Positions 1-11,994 of a stretch of 64,000 bases of DNA are shown one piece after another. A program made the translations under genes and the position numbers. Position 1 is the stretch's first letter, and the number at the start of each line of letters is the position of its first letter. This DNA is from Rotaria sp. Silwood1 (lineage: Eukaryota > Rotifera > Eurotatoria > Philodinida > Philodinidae): contig CAJNOP010000076.1 of assembly GCA_905250075.1 (NCBI GenBank), positions 124,001 through 188,000 of the forward strand, read 5' to 3'. The notes beneath the pieces were generated by a model. The model worked only from the letters and a program-made list of their open reading frames with translations, had not been told where the DNA came from and searched no databases.

Positions 1-351
1 TTTTTTAATTTCATCTATTTTTTGATTAGCTATAGCTTTTTCAATTAATTGTTGTTCAAATAGAAATTTTTGTTCTTCATCTTGTTTTGTTCGTAATCTT
101 AATGCTGCAGCTAAATCAGCACCTAATTCACGTTTTAATTTTAAACGAAATGCACGATCATACATTCTCCAACGTTTATGTCGTTCATTAATTGTTTTTT
201 GAAATGTTTGTTGTTGCCATTCAAGATTATTTATACGACGATATTTTGTTTTTTCCATTTCATCTAATTCAACATTAGCTGCTGCTTGTAATTTACGACA
301 ACGTAAAACAGCATCCGGTAAAACAGTTGGAATATCTTTACGAGCATACAT
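1..351 (-). CDS. Coiled-coil protein, N-terminal part (3' end beyond window)
   Basis: An uninterrupted minus-strand frame of 117 codons starts at an ATG at 349-351 and runs off the left edge. The product begins MYARKDIPTVLPDAVLRC and becomes a highly charged helix rich in Lys, Arg, Glu, Gln and Leu, with no glycine or proline over most of its length, so a long coiled coil is expected. The order of motifs (a basic helix with RHKRW, then LAAALRLRTKQDEEQ) faintly recalls short axonemal coiled-coil proteins such as CFAP141/C1orf189, but that is a guess. No signal peptide or membrane segment. It is divergent from the membrane-protein gene at 1093, with 741 bp between the starts. That it is coding is fairly sure; its identity is not. 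Confidence 0.6.
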   Translation of the reverse strand, partial: MYARKDIPTVLPDAVLRCRKLQAAANVELDEMEKTKYRRINNLEWQQQTFQKTINERHKRWRMYDRAFRLKLKRELGADLAAALRLRTKQDEEQKFLFEQQLIEKAIANQKIDEIKK

Positions 352-1092
352 AATGAATAATTTGTTGAAAAAAAAGAAATGAGAAGCAATTTATACAGAA
401 AAAACACACATACATACAAAGAAATTTTTATCGAACATAACAAAAAAATATTTTAAAAACAATTTTTCATTATGGAATATCGATAAGACACTTGAGACAC
501 ACAAAAAAAAAAAAGAAAAACTAAACAACAAATGTATTTATGTGAGTTTTGTTTCGACAATCATTGGTTTTGTTTTTAGATAAAATTCTATGTTTTTTTC
601 AATCAAACAATGTATTTAATAAAATGTTCAAAGTACATTCGAAACCAAAAATCATCAATTGTTAATAATATGTCAAAAATTGTTTTTGTATTTGTCATTG
701 AAAACAAAATGTTCAAATGTTAAAGTAGATAAAATAAACGATTAAATCTTTTCATAAAGATATGTTTGAGTGTTTGTTTCTCTATTTATTTTGTTAAATC
801 GTTTGATATAACAAAAAAAAAACAAAAGTATTCATATAATGATGAAGTATAGAATTATAGGTTAATAACACTTTCTTTAATACGAATAAATTCGCTGTTG
901 ACTCAATATAATGTAATCATATATATATATATATATATGAAATACATTCACACTAACAAAATAAGTTATATTTTAGTTATTATTTGTTGATATATCCTAT
1001 AATTTATAGTTTTCGCTCGTATTTTTCTTTTTCGTTCAAAATCTAATTAAAATATTGTATCTATTCACATGTAAATCATAATAACTAGAATT
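352..1092. other. Divergent intergenic region
   Basis: 741 bp of very AT-rich DNA between two divergent start codons, so it probably holds both promoters. It contains a perfect (AT)10 run at 919-938 and several A-runs. No conserved frame or RNA gene was seen. Confidence 0.5.
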
Positions 1093-1587
1093 ATGTTCAC
1101 TGTCTATTTCACTCATACAATAGGTATAATACATATAATACGTTTTATATGTATAATTATTTTACTAACATTTGCTGAAATAAAAATTTCATCATGTAAT
1201 ACATATTTAAATGAATTTCTTGGTTTTAATCATACATCAATACATTTTTATTATATATTAATATGGATATCATTTACATTTGAAATATATTTTCTTATTA
1301 ATCGTTTATTTGCTTCTATAACAATAAAAGCTAAAATATCAATAAAAATTTTATATATATTATTATGTTTATGTTATATTCTAGCATCATGTTTTACATT
1401 ATATGCATTAATTAATTCATCAAATGGTCATGTTATAACTCAAAATGATTTTTCTAATCCACCACAAACAATACTTATTTTACCACCTAATTGTAATTTA
1501 TTTCGTTTAATTGGAATTCTATTTGGTTTTCTAATTAGTTTTCTCTATTTCTTTGCTATTATCTTAATTCATCGTTTAAAAGATTAA
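1093..1587 (+). CDS. Four-helix membrane protein, function unknown
   Basis: Single-exon frame of 164 aa from ATG 1093 to TAA 1585-1587. Four strongly hydrophobic segments are visible at about residues 8-29, 52-72, 84-107 and 137-160, with short polar loops. The third loop is the longest and holds NSSNGH, a possible N-glycosylation site. The topology resembles MARVEL- or tetraspan-type proteins, but no diagnostic motif (for example the CCG of tetraspanins) is present. Codon use matches the neighbours (A/T third positions), and the frame is clean where surrounding frames are broken. An AG at about 1086-1087 lies just upstream of the start and could be a leader acceptor. An AAATAAA-rich tract follows the stop at once. 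Confidence 0.55.
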   Translation: MFTVYFTHTIGIIHIIRFICIIILLTFAEIKISSCNTYLNEFLGFNHTSIHFYYILIWISFTFEIYFLINRLFASITIKAKISIKILYILLCLCYILASCFTLYALINSSNGHVITQNDFSNPPQTILILPPNCNLFRLIGILFGFLISFLYFFAIILIHRLKD

Positions 1588-1905
1588 ATAAAAAAAAAAA
1601 AAAAAAACAAACAAACAAACAAACAATCAAACCACATGTTGTTGTTCCTTTTTTTTTTTTTTTTTTTTGTTTCGATCATATCCAAAAAATATATATACAC
1701 ACATACAGATGATGTTGAATGAGAAGAAAAAGAGATTACTCATATTTTTTATAGTAAAGAAAAAAAAAAACAAAAACAAACAAACAAACAAACAAAAAGA
1801 CAGAAGTTGATATGTATACACAAAGTTTGAGATTTTTTGCTTTTATTTTGTTCATTCTCTATTTTTTTTTTGTTAACGAACTCAAAAACAAACGAAGAAA
1901 ATCAT
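1588..1905. repeat. Low-complexity convergent 3' region with CAAA repeats
   Basis: Region between the stop of the membrane-protein gene (+) and the stop of the SAMD3-like gene (-). It contains long A and T homopolymers and two (CAAA)n tracts near 1607-1625 and 1772-1796. The minus-strand frame across it is only low-complexity sequence. It most likely holds both 3' UTRs. Confidence 0.6.
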
Positions 1906-4871
1906 TTACATATTTTTCATACTGTTGAGTTCGTTTATTAATTCAAGTACTTGTGGTGAACGTGTTGATGAATGTACATTATCACGAAGTAAACAATCAA
2001 TAAATGATAATGTCATTTCAAGTTTACCATATGTTATTTCAAAAACTGTATATGTTGCAAATAATGTACATATTGCTGTTAAAAAATCTGTTAATGGTCG
2101 ATGAAATAATTGGACATAATCTAATTCAATATTATATGCAACTGATGATGATGATGATTTTCCATCAAAAAATATTGTTGCTGGATGTTCACCACGAATA
2201 ATTGGCCATGGAGATTGTGTATCCTTTCAAAGAAAAAAAAAATATTTTCTTTAATATTAAAACAAAAAAAAATTTTTACTTTATCTGGTGCAACAAGTAA
2301 AAATTGATATTCACCAAAATAACATGCAACAATTAAAATAGCGAATGTATCAGCTAATACTTAAAAAAAAACATACACAAAAAGATATATATATATATAT
2401 TCATATAAAAAAAGAATTATACTTTGTTCTAATTGTGGTCGTTGAGATAGAATAGTATGATAAGAAAGAAGTATATCAGGTGCACAACCAGTTTCTTTAG
2501 CAAGACGTATAATTGGTTTTGATATTGAACGAAGTTTATGTATTAAAACAGTTTGAATAGGAATGTTTGTTTGCATATGAAAATCAGCAAGTAACTAAAA
2601 ACAACAATAACAACAAAAAAGAAGATTTTATTTTTAAATAATAAACATAATAATTAAAATAAAATACGAACACATGAATGTAATTGTAATGCTGGATATT
2701 CGGTAAGAATTTCAGTTGTATTATGTGTTTTAACAAAATTTCGTCGTATTTCAAATGTTTCTTTAAAATAATCTGATATAAGTGATATATCAGGATCATC
2801 TGTAGCTGCTAATGTTTCTTGCATAGCTGTTATACAACCACGTAAACGATTTGCTTCATCTTCATCAATTTCATCATTATTATCACTTGTTTGATCCTAT
2901 ATAAAAAAAAACATTATATTTATATTAAAAGAATATCATTCAAATATAAAAAATTTTTACATTATCTTTTCCATTTGTTGGCATTTCACCTGATTCATAT
3001 TGTCCATCATCAGAATCAACTTCAAATTCATGTCGTGAACGTTTTTGTCCATTAGATGTTTGTGCTAATTTTTCTTCACCTAATTCTTCATCACCGGACA
3101 TACGATCATAACCATTTTCACCACTCATTGATTGTGTTACATCAACATAAGATGTAACTGTACGACGTCCACGTTTAAATTTACCTTTTATACCATCAAT
3201 CCATGCACCCTTAAAGAAAATATATATATATAGAATAATTGTCATATTTTTAGTATACAACGAGATATATTTAGACTTTCTCTATCTAATGACACATAGA
3301 ATATCGTTTTTTTTCAATGTATCATTGATATATCATAGATAGCGTCATTTTCTATTAGAGCCCATCAAATCCAAAATATTCGGATTCATATCTGGTATCG
3401 TCTACTGTGACGCTACCTATTGATATCCTAATAGTAGGCAGTGGAATGTTTAAGAAATTCTAAATATATGTCGTTCTATGGTCAAAAATTTAATGTTACT
3501 TTTTATATTTTACTTACTTCACCACCATCTGTTGATGATTCAAGAAATGGATAAGCTTTAACAAGTGCTGAAGCTACAGTTTTATATTGTCGAGCATTTG
3601 GATACCTAAAAAAATAATCAAAAAAAAAAAATATTTTTATTTTATTTTTTTTTAATGAATTTTTTTTGTACCAAAGATTATATGTACGAGTAAGATCATC
3701 GTAAATAGATGATATTAAAAGATTTCGATAATATGTACGGAGTTTAAATGCACTTGCATCTTGTGATGCAAGTGCTAAACGGAGTGTATCTGGAAATTGT
3801 GGTAATTTATATACATGAGGAAATGTATGTTTTGTATCATTTTCATTTGTATCTCCATTTTGTTGAATACTAAAATAATAATAATAATGAGAAAAAAAAT
3901 TTTTTTTTTTTTTTTTTGTATTTTTTACTTCATAGCTGGACTTGAAAAATATTTTGGTTCACGTTTAAGTGTTTTTAATGGTGGACCTTTTGGTGTAAGT
4001 CTTTGTGGAATTTGTGAACGTTCAGAATATGATGTTCGAGAATGAGGATGATGATGATGATGATGATGACCATTTGTAGCTGTTGGTATTGGTGAATTTG
4101 AATTAGATGATTGTTCAATACCATTATCAAATGATGATGATGAAGCAATAACATGAGCAGCTATTTGATGTGCTGCTGAATGTCGATTAATATTATTATG
4201 TCCATTTATTGTTGTTGTTGTTGTTGTTGTTGTTGATGATGATGAAGGAAGTGTTTTTTTTGAATTTATTTCAACAGAATGTCGTTGTTTAAGTGTTTGT
4301 AATAAATCCAGAAATTGTACTTCAAGTTTAATTGTTGGAAAAAGACGAACAACCATTGATTCACTAAGTTTAAGAAGTGTTGGACCATCAATTTCATTGT
4401 CTAAATTAATGATAAAAATAAATATGATTATTTATGATAATATGACGACAGAAATAATAATTTTCTTTTTTTATCCTCATCATAATCAACACATGATAAA
4501 TGACATGAAACAACGCCTTATTCTTTTGCGTTTTGTTAAAACATTGAAACAAAAACAAAACAAAAGAAAAAAACATAGTTCTAATATTTTCCATCGAACT
4601 TTTATGTTTTTTAAAATACCAAAAAATTTTTATGTACTTGTTTGTTTTTTTTTTCTTCTTCGTCGTATATATGTATTTACCTCGAAAAACTTTTTCAAAT
4701 GCGCCAAAATTTGATTCATGAAGCCAAGCAACAACTGCATCAGCATCCCATTGCAATACATGCGATTTCTACAAATCGATTTAAAAGTTAGATTTTAGAA
4801 AAATAAAAAAAAAAAATCGTTTTTTTTTTTTTGTTAAATTATTTTACCGTAGAAACTACTGCCGAATCCAT
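1906..4871 (-). CDS. SAM-domain protein, SAMD3-like
   Basis: Ten exons join in frame to 637 aa: 4871-4848, 4768-4681, 4400-3929, 3869-3672, 3605-3518, 3209-2961, 2896-2672, 2594-2423, 2359-2280, 2223-1906. The N-terminus is a sterile alpha motif domain (about residues 13-75, with WDADAVVAWLHESNFG and the DNEIDGPTLLKL helix pair), a protein-protein interaction fold. A long low-complexity linker with Thr, Ser and His runs follows. The C-terminal half (LPQFPDTL..., W-Y-P-N-A-R-Q-Y, AWIDGIKGKFKRGRR, EYPALQ, then a domain ending EFLNEL-like) follows the layout of the SAMD3-like family common in fish and cnidarians; this assignment is from memory. The molecular function of that C-terminal domain is not known to me. 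The start is chosen because exon 1 (only 8 codons) joins the SAM domain in phase; an AG acceptor lies 10 nt upstream (4881-4882). Confidence 0.82.
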
Positions 4872-7800
4872 TATATTTGCCTATGTATGAATTTGTATGT
4901 ATGCGGTCAGTAGCAGTTCAGCATAAGAATGTGAACTAATATGTGGAGTTTGCCGGTTCTTCGTCGTCGTTCGATGAGAAGGAAAAGAGAGAAGACGAAG
5001 AAGAAGAAGAAGACGAGAAAGAGAGAGAGAGAAATAGGCGAACGTTGTCTACAAAATACACGATTCGACGTTCTGGTGTCAATGGATCTATGTACAGAGA
5101 AAAGAGGTTTATGTATGTCCGTCTGAATTTTGAAGGAAAGGAAGGAAGGAAGGACGCACGCACGAGAGAAAAAAAAACACGGAGAATACGTTGCTGGACG
5201 GCTGCTGAACGGACGATTTATGTGTTTTTGTGCTTATGCCCACGCATGTATGTCTATATATGTGTGTTTGTGTGTGTGCATTTGTACGTACAGTCTTTCT
5301 TCCTGGCGGACTACTACTACCTATGAATGATGATGGCGAGCGACGACTTTTCTCCCTGTTTTTTTCCTTTCGTCCGCCCGCTCTTGTCACTGACTCAAAT
5401 CTCTCTTTCGACGCCAACAACATCTGGTCTATTGGTAGTTGTTTGAGAAGAAGAAAAAAGAAAAAAAGAAGAATTTCAGAATGAAGAAAAGGGCATGAAT
5501 AAGAATAAGAAGGATATGAAAGAAAACAAAATGGACATCGTCCACATACATTCTATATATATATATATCAATGTATATGGAAATGCTTTTTATTTAATGA
5601 TGCATATAATATAATGTCATGAATATGTACAATTTATGGAACATAATATAGATATAGAAATCTTTTTCTTATTATTCATACACTCTATTTCACTGAAGTG
5701 CATTGCATTAAACCAATTCTGTCGTACTTTTTTTTTTCTTACTATACAGTATTAGATGAAAGACAGTTATAGAGAACGACACTAAGTACGTTTATTTTCT
5801 TATTCGTTCTGCTTTACTCCCCAGTCAGTTCTTCTTATAGATAAATTAAACATATTTACGTTATAATAATTAAAAACAATGTGTTTTGTTTTTCTTCTAT
5901 ATGAAAAAAGCATAACCTTTTGATTAAATTCTAAAATAAAATATTAATGAGAATACAATAGTTTGTACTGAATGAAAGTCGGTGTGGGAATTAACACATG
6001 CATATATATATATATATATAGAATTTGAAGAGAACGGGTTTACTCATTGATGCTATCGAACAATTCCATCGAGAAACTATGGCGCATCAAGAAATGAAGA
6101 ACCTTCAAGCATATACACGTCCCGAACGAAAGCTTGAAAGCCAACGCCCTATTTCTGTCCTTGTCGTTCTCTTTCTTCTAGCTTTCTACGTCTTACTTGC
6201 TAAACCCGGTGCGTGTGTAACAGATAAAAGAAAAAAAATAGAAGGACACCCCCTAAAATCGTTTTCTCTCTCTCTCGTTTTTTTGCGCGTTTTTTTACTA
6301 TCGTTGTCATCCCGAAAACCTACTCTATATCTCGTCCTTCTCTCTCTCGCTCTTCTTTCCAGATCATGTAACAGAGACACACATACACACACTTGCTCTC
6401 TATATGTAAAGTTCATCTTTCGGCTTCTCCTCGACATAGCGATTGTTAGAGTGTCGAAAAATCCAAAGCATGCAGGGTCTCTTTCGTGTTCTTCTATACC
6501 TCAATGATTGCTGTATGTGTAAATGCATATGCCCGTGTGTTGTGAGACTTGGTGTTGAGGGTGGTAATGAAAAGAAAAAAGGAGAACTCTCAACGCCGTC
6601 GTCGACGACGAACAGAATCTTCTGGACGCCGTCGTCGAGCACGTAGCAAGAAAAAGCGAAGAGAGAGAATTTGTGCTGTAGTAGTGCGTTGAGTGCTGCC
6701 GTGAAGGGATTCTGCGTCGATCACTTTCTCTTTAACGGCTCTCTCGCTCTCTCTCTTATTCTCTCATACTATCAGAGTATCAATGCACGTAGAATACACA
6801 TAGGAAAAGAGAAGAGAGAAAGTTCGTGGTCGAGCCATTTGTTCGTTCGTCCGTTCATCTATCCATTCTCTGTTGTCTGTCCTCTGCAGCTCTCCTGCTG
6901 CGCATGTGTGTATGTGTGTATACTTTCTTCACATCTTCTTTCTCTCTCTTGTGTGTGTGTGTGTGCGTGCATATTCTCCTACTGGTGGCCGAAAGGTTGT
7001 TCAGAGGTCAATTTCGCTCTCGCCCGTTCTTTCTGCATCCATTGTCTATTTCTCTGACGCTATGTAAAGATCAAAACTTTTATACTAGGATTAGACAAAG
7101 GGGCAGACGAACAAGCAATCGTTGTTCATGATCCATATTTTTGCAGATCAATATACATATAAACGAGATAGAAGAAAAGAAGGAAAAAAAAAAAAGAACA
7201 ACTAAGAAAGAAATCAATCGATCTTGATAAATACAATTAACCAATTTATGAAAAACTACAATCTTTTGGATTTTGAAATTATTTTTTGTCTTTTTGTTAG
7301 ATGATTTTCTCATATATATTTATCAATACATAAAAAGAATTTTGTTTATTTATTTCGTTGACAAAAAAACAAAATATATGAAAGAATATCAACTAATATA
7401 AATGAATAAGATCAACATTTATGAATAACAATATGTAGAAATTATGATGATTAATAAAAATGTGTGTTGATTTTTTTCTGTTCTTTTTTTTCTTATTTAT
7501 GTGTCAAATGACTCAACAATATGTAACAGCTGATTGTATGAGTGATGAGATAAGAGAAGAAAAAAAAAAAAAGTTGCAGAAATAGAGTAAAAACTAGTTA
7601 GTTAATTATTTATATACATAATTGTTTCTATTCGTTCTAAAAATTAATTAGTTGAAATAAAATAAAATAAAAAAAAAATTAATACATAAATAAAAACAAA
7701 TAACATGAAGGTCAGCAAATAAGAAAAAAGGATTGCATCATCCACTGTAAACGTAGAGAATTGAGTTTAAAAAGATATGCAAATGGATGTTGATAGAAAC

Positions 7801-8000
7801 AAATAAAATCGAGAGATGATGAAAGAAATTTTTTTGTTTTTATATTTTCAATCTTCTTATTTATTAATCTTTTAGTATCATATCTTTTTTATCATATGCG
7901 TTGTTTATAAACGTGAAAATGTAGAAGTTCATATTGATAATTAATTTAATTTTGCCATTTATAGATTTTTATCCTAAGATTAACAAAGAAAACTTCAAAC
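4872..8000. other. Gene-free interval with CT/GA- and GT-rich microsatellites
   Basis: 3.1 kb between the SAMD3-like gene (-) and the Rel-like gene (+), whose starts diverge, so it must hold both promoters. From about 4940 to 7130 it is visibly richer in G+C than its surroundings and crowded with CT, GA, GAA and GT microsatellites (for example 4980-5035, 6265-6360, 6730-6770, 6945-6967) and with CGTCG tracts at 6595-6640. Open frames there (for example 6025-6507) are composed of these repeats, do not splice to neighbours and look spurious. The least repetitive part, 6030-6220, could hide a short exon but nothing supports it. 7140-8000 returns to AT-rich background. Confidence 0.55.
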
Positions 8001-9511
8001 ATGTCAAATAATAATGGAACAGATGTCAAAGAGTAAATTTAATCTTTTATACCACAAGCTAGTATAATTAGATTGACTTGTGTTTTATTTATAGGACGGA
8101 TTTTCTAATAAATACCGATTATATTAAAGTCCATCAGAAAATTATTCAGGAAGCTAATAATACTGTCAACAAACAACAAACATTGACAAATTATGGTGCT
8201 ACTCTTCCAGAAATTCCAAATCAAAGTAGGCATAATATTATTGTCAACATTCGTATTATCTTCCGCATGTAATAGATTCATCTTGTAACTTGGTTGTTTG
8301 TAATACATCTGATGGAAGTATGTTTATTTATATATTTCTTTTTACAATATTTTTCATATTTGTTTATTTTTATGTTTAGGTCAATATTATGATGAAGTTG
8401 GAAGTTTGTTCAATCAACAACTGAGTTTATCAAAAGGCTTAAAATCACCATTTGATATTCAATATAAAACTGATTATTTTCCTCGTGGAGGTAAGAATGC
8501 GAATAAACCACAACCACCTCATTATATTCATGATGTTGATGGCAGTAAAAGTATTATTATCAAAGTATGTATATATATATGTATATAAAAAAAGATTAAA
8601 GTTTTCGTCTTCGAATAATTTTAGTTTCCACGCGGTTTTAAAACTCCCGAAAAGCTTGATAATTATTATCTTGAAGTGGCACTTTTAACAGTACCTCGAG
8701 TTGGACAACATTATATACACGTGAACAAATTTCAACTTGATAATATAGATATTACAATTTTGGATGAGAATCCAATTTTTATTCGTTTAACTGAAGAACA
8801 TTTTAAAAAAGGAGAAATTGAGTAAATTATTTCTATATTAAAATAAAAATAAAAAGTTGAATTTTAGACTTAAATTGGTGTTAGTTAAAACACGTCTTGG
8901 TGATTTAAAGAATATATCATCATTACAATTATTTAACAGCCAGGAATCTCAAAGTAAATAATGTAAAACAATAAGTTAATATATATATATAGAATAAAAT
9001 ATTTAGATTGGACAACAGATTGTAAAACTATTGCAGAATTAGAACATGCTTATGAACTTTCTCATGCAATAGTTGCCTTTTCTATTGGATTTACTAATAA
9101 TAAAAATGAATTTATTCGGTTTACGAATACAACAGTTATGTCAAATGAAGTTATTGAAAGTAAGATAGGAATATACATATTTATTTATTTTTAAATGTTT
9201 CTATTATGTATGGTTTAGAAGAAAAGTCAAAACCATTAGGTATATACTATATTCTATTTTTTACGAATTTCAATCTACAAATTTTATCTTTAGATAATAT
9301 TACATGTCCTAATTGTTCACATGACTTTAGTATTAAAGAACAACGACTTAAAAATAAAAAACGATCTATTTCTTCATCAACTTCAACCGACAAGGTCTAA
9401 AATTACAAAATAATATAGAAACTTCATTTTATATTTTTTTTTAATTTTTTTTTTTATTAGGAGTGTCCACGCCGACGACAAAAAAGGGCTCAAAATAATT
9501 CAGACCACTGA
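8001..9511 (+). CDS. Possible Rel/NFAT-like DNA-binding protein
   Basis: Nine exons give 318 aa in frame: 8001-8032, 8095-8225, 8380-8564, 8625-8821, 8868-8953, 9007-9159, 9219-9239, 9294-9394, 9461-9511. From about residue 80 a beta-rich region runs FDIQYKTDYFPRGG, then HYIHDVDGSKSIIIKFP, YYLEVALLTVP, HYIHVNKFQL and GEIELKLVLVKTRLGDL. The order (an x-x-Y-x-T-D/E recognition-loop-like motif, then alternating strands with a central L-V/L-T) recalls the N-terminal Rel homology domain (FRYxxEG) and NFAT (RARYETEG), but the match is weak and from memory. The C-terminus has CPNC and two basic clusters (KNKKR and RRRQKR) that could be nuclear localisation signals. No ankyrin repeats. A nuclear transcription-factor-like role is inference; the gene structure is firm. 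Exon 7 is only 21 nt. Confidence 0.72.
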
Positions 9512-11151
9512 AGAGCCTCATCTGCATTAAAACTAAAATATTAAATATTCAACTATTATCTATATTAAAATTTTTATCAAGATTGACCATAAATAGCAGT
9601 ACGATAAAAAAAAATGCAATATCTCTGCGTCAGTTCAAACATTAATTAGTGGTTAAAGCTCTATGACCTGTTACCTTGTAAGAAAAAAAAAATATGTAGT
9701 GTTTTATAGACAATTTTTAAGTGTCCTCTCAGAAACTCATACGAAGAAATCAAAACCAACCTAATGAATGATATTATATTGTTGCACATATAGAAAAATT
9801 TCAGCACTTGAACTAACCGTGTCTACCAACGTAGTATCATTTATAAAGTTCATTTTGACTTCTTATTATTATTCTCTTAGATCACAATTAAAAATTGTCT
9901 ATGAAACACTTTATATGTATTTTTTTCCAACTTAACAACAATGAAATATTCCTTCAGTAATGCTAAAAATATAGCTTGACAATAATGTTTGTTTACGTTA
10001 CCTTTAAGAAAAAACCTTTAAATGAGCGTCTACTATCATCCCAATAATCAGCCCATTCGAGCGAAACGAACCAGACATATTTCCATTTTTTTATCATTTT
10101 GTTTTATTTGTGGTCTATCCGGTGTTCTTTTAAACTTGCTAATTTTATTTGATTTTCTGTATTTTTCTTCAAATTGTTTTAAAAAAATAATTTTAAATTA
10201 ATAAACAAGAGTTTTTATTTTGAATAATATATTATATCATATATATGAATAAAATAAACTTTTTCTTTTCTTAATAAAAACGATGTACTACCATCGACCT
10301 TTAGTCTATGTATTATGTCCAATGATGAATACTTATATTTTTACTAATTATGTTTGTTTATGAGATAAGTATTGATAAGTCAACAGACAATAAATAAATA
10401 AAAATTATTTCCATGATTATATATATGATTACATATTGAATTGTACGTTTAACATTATAAAAATCATGAAATATCAACGGAAAAATAATAATAATGAAAA
10501 ATATTTTTTTCTATATACAAAAAGAAGTACTCTTAATTTCCTGAGTTTCTTTTTAGAGATAATCAATCAATTGGATACATTTGTCGAATTTCTTTCAACA
10601 GCTTTCCTACAATAAAATAGCCAACTGTCGTTCATGAATCTCCCTTAATTCAGGTAAAGAGTAGCCTACACTTGATGGGTTCTATACATAACTCAACAAG
10701 CTCTTGCAAATCTTCTTTGTATTGATAGATTTCGGAGCTTTCTAAAATATCCTCCGATTTTTCAAAGCTTAATTTCACAAGAATCATAATGACTTTCAAG
10801 ATATTAATTTTGCTCTTATCATTTAATGTGAAGATACCGAGGTAAACAAATTATGGTTATTTCGAGCCGAAAAGCTCGAGAAAACGGTAAGAAATTTGAA
10901 ATAAAAATCTGATGGTCGTCATAATCTAGTTACGAATGCAACTGTGAAAATTTGACCACTGGATCCAATTGAGGAATCTGTTGAAAATTCAAGTGTTTTG
11001 ACGCGAGAATAATTGATCTGCGTATAAAAGTAAATTATCTTCTAATTTCAAAGAAATTTTATTATAATAATAAAAAGTCTTATAAAAAACAACGCCCATT
11101 AAAGGCATGTGTGTGTATGAATGAATTTATTGAAACAAGTAAAATAAGTAA
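9512..11151. other. Intergenic region, nothing recognised
   Basis: 1.6 kb of AT-rich DNA between the Rel-like gene and the first two-module pseudogene. No frame longer than background, no clear repeat and no RNA gene. Confidence 0.5.
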
Positions 11152-11994
11152 TTATTGATAACATTGACGAAGAAACCAAATGTCAGTGTGACAACCTTCA
11201 TGACCTGCACTCATATTAATACTTGCATGTAATTCCCAACCGAACGATGTAAACTAATCGAGTAAAGTGAGAAGTTTTGTTCGATTAGCGATTGTTTCTT
11301 CATCAGTATCTGTTCATAGATGACCATATCTGCAAATAAAAAGTTATCTGAACTAGAAAACCAAAAGAAAATAATATTATATAAAATTTATATTGATAAT
11401 CTGTTTCTAAATAAATCTTTTCTTCACGTTCAATTGCATTTGTATCAATAACTAGTTGGGCTTCAAGTATTAGCTCACGTGGAGCACCAATCAAACGTAA
11501 TTTATCTCGTTCATTGAATGAAACAGTGAAAAAATACTGTTGGCAGTGAAAGAACATTGAAATAGAATATCCATGAATTCTTATCTTTTGGTTTTTTCGA
11601 AATATCAGTTGCCGTCGTGAGACGCCAATTTTCATGATGCAACGCTGAAAGAATTGACATCCTAAACATAGATACAACATGAAGATGAAGTTACTCCGAT
11701 AGAAACACACATCATAGCTCGAACCTCTACTGCTTTGAATCCTTGATCATGTCAAGGATATCCACTTAATTTGAATTCATAGGCACCTGCATATTCTCCC
11801 TCTTGTTGTAAACCACGATGTCAACTATCGAGAATAGTCTGTTGAACAACATCAATAATCTTTGTCGAAAGTCGAATCAATCGGAGAAGATCAGATCGAT
11901 TAAAGGTGAGATACGCATAATGATGAAGAATATTACCTGATGGAAAGTTATGAGTGATATCTGTGTTAGTTTCAATTAGTTCATCTTTCGACAT
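11152..11994 (-). pseudogene. Two-module family, copy 1 (broken)
   Basis: Same layout as the intact copies (three exons, same intron sites), read on minus from ATG 11992-11994 to TAA 11152-11154. It carries at least three in-frame stops and one frameshift: the Trp codon of the SW(P/S)-G motif in module 1 is TGA (about 11820), the Trp of GYPW in module 1 is TGA, a Cys-type position in LLDCF of module 2 is TAG/TAA (about 11253-11258), and exon 2 shifts frame near 11530-11550, just before the SFNERDKLRL motif. The rest, including FNERDKLRLIGAP and the GW...ASI tail, is still readable. It lies head-to-head with copy 2 and shares an inverted 5' flank with it. Decay looks recent because sequence similarity remains high. 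Confidence 0.8.

Noticed and set aside
919-938. (AT)10 run as an origin or telomere-like element
   Set aside because: Common simple repeat in this genome with no supporting context.
1627-1821. Minus frame of 64 codons rich in Phe and Lys
   Set aside because: It is a translation of A/T homopolymers in the shared 3' region.
4397-4756. Plus- and minus-strand frames across an intron of the SAMD3-like gene
   Set aside because: The minus frame is exon 2 read through into its intron; the plus frame is antisense to that intron.
4936-5484. Cluster of overlapping open frames on both strands
   Set aside because: All are translations of GA/CT/GT microsatellites; they overlap each other in several frames and show no splice or domain support.
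6025-7067. Series of plus and minus frames of 64-160 codons
   Set aside because: Repeat-driven composition. The first 65 codons of the 6025 frame are less repetitive, but no partner exon or motif supports a gene.
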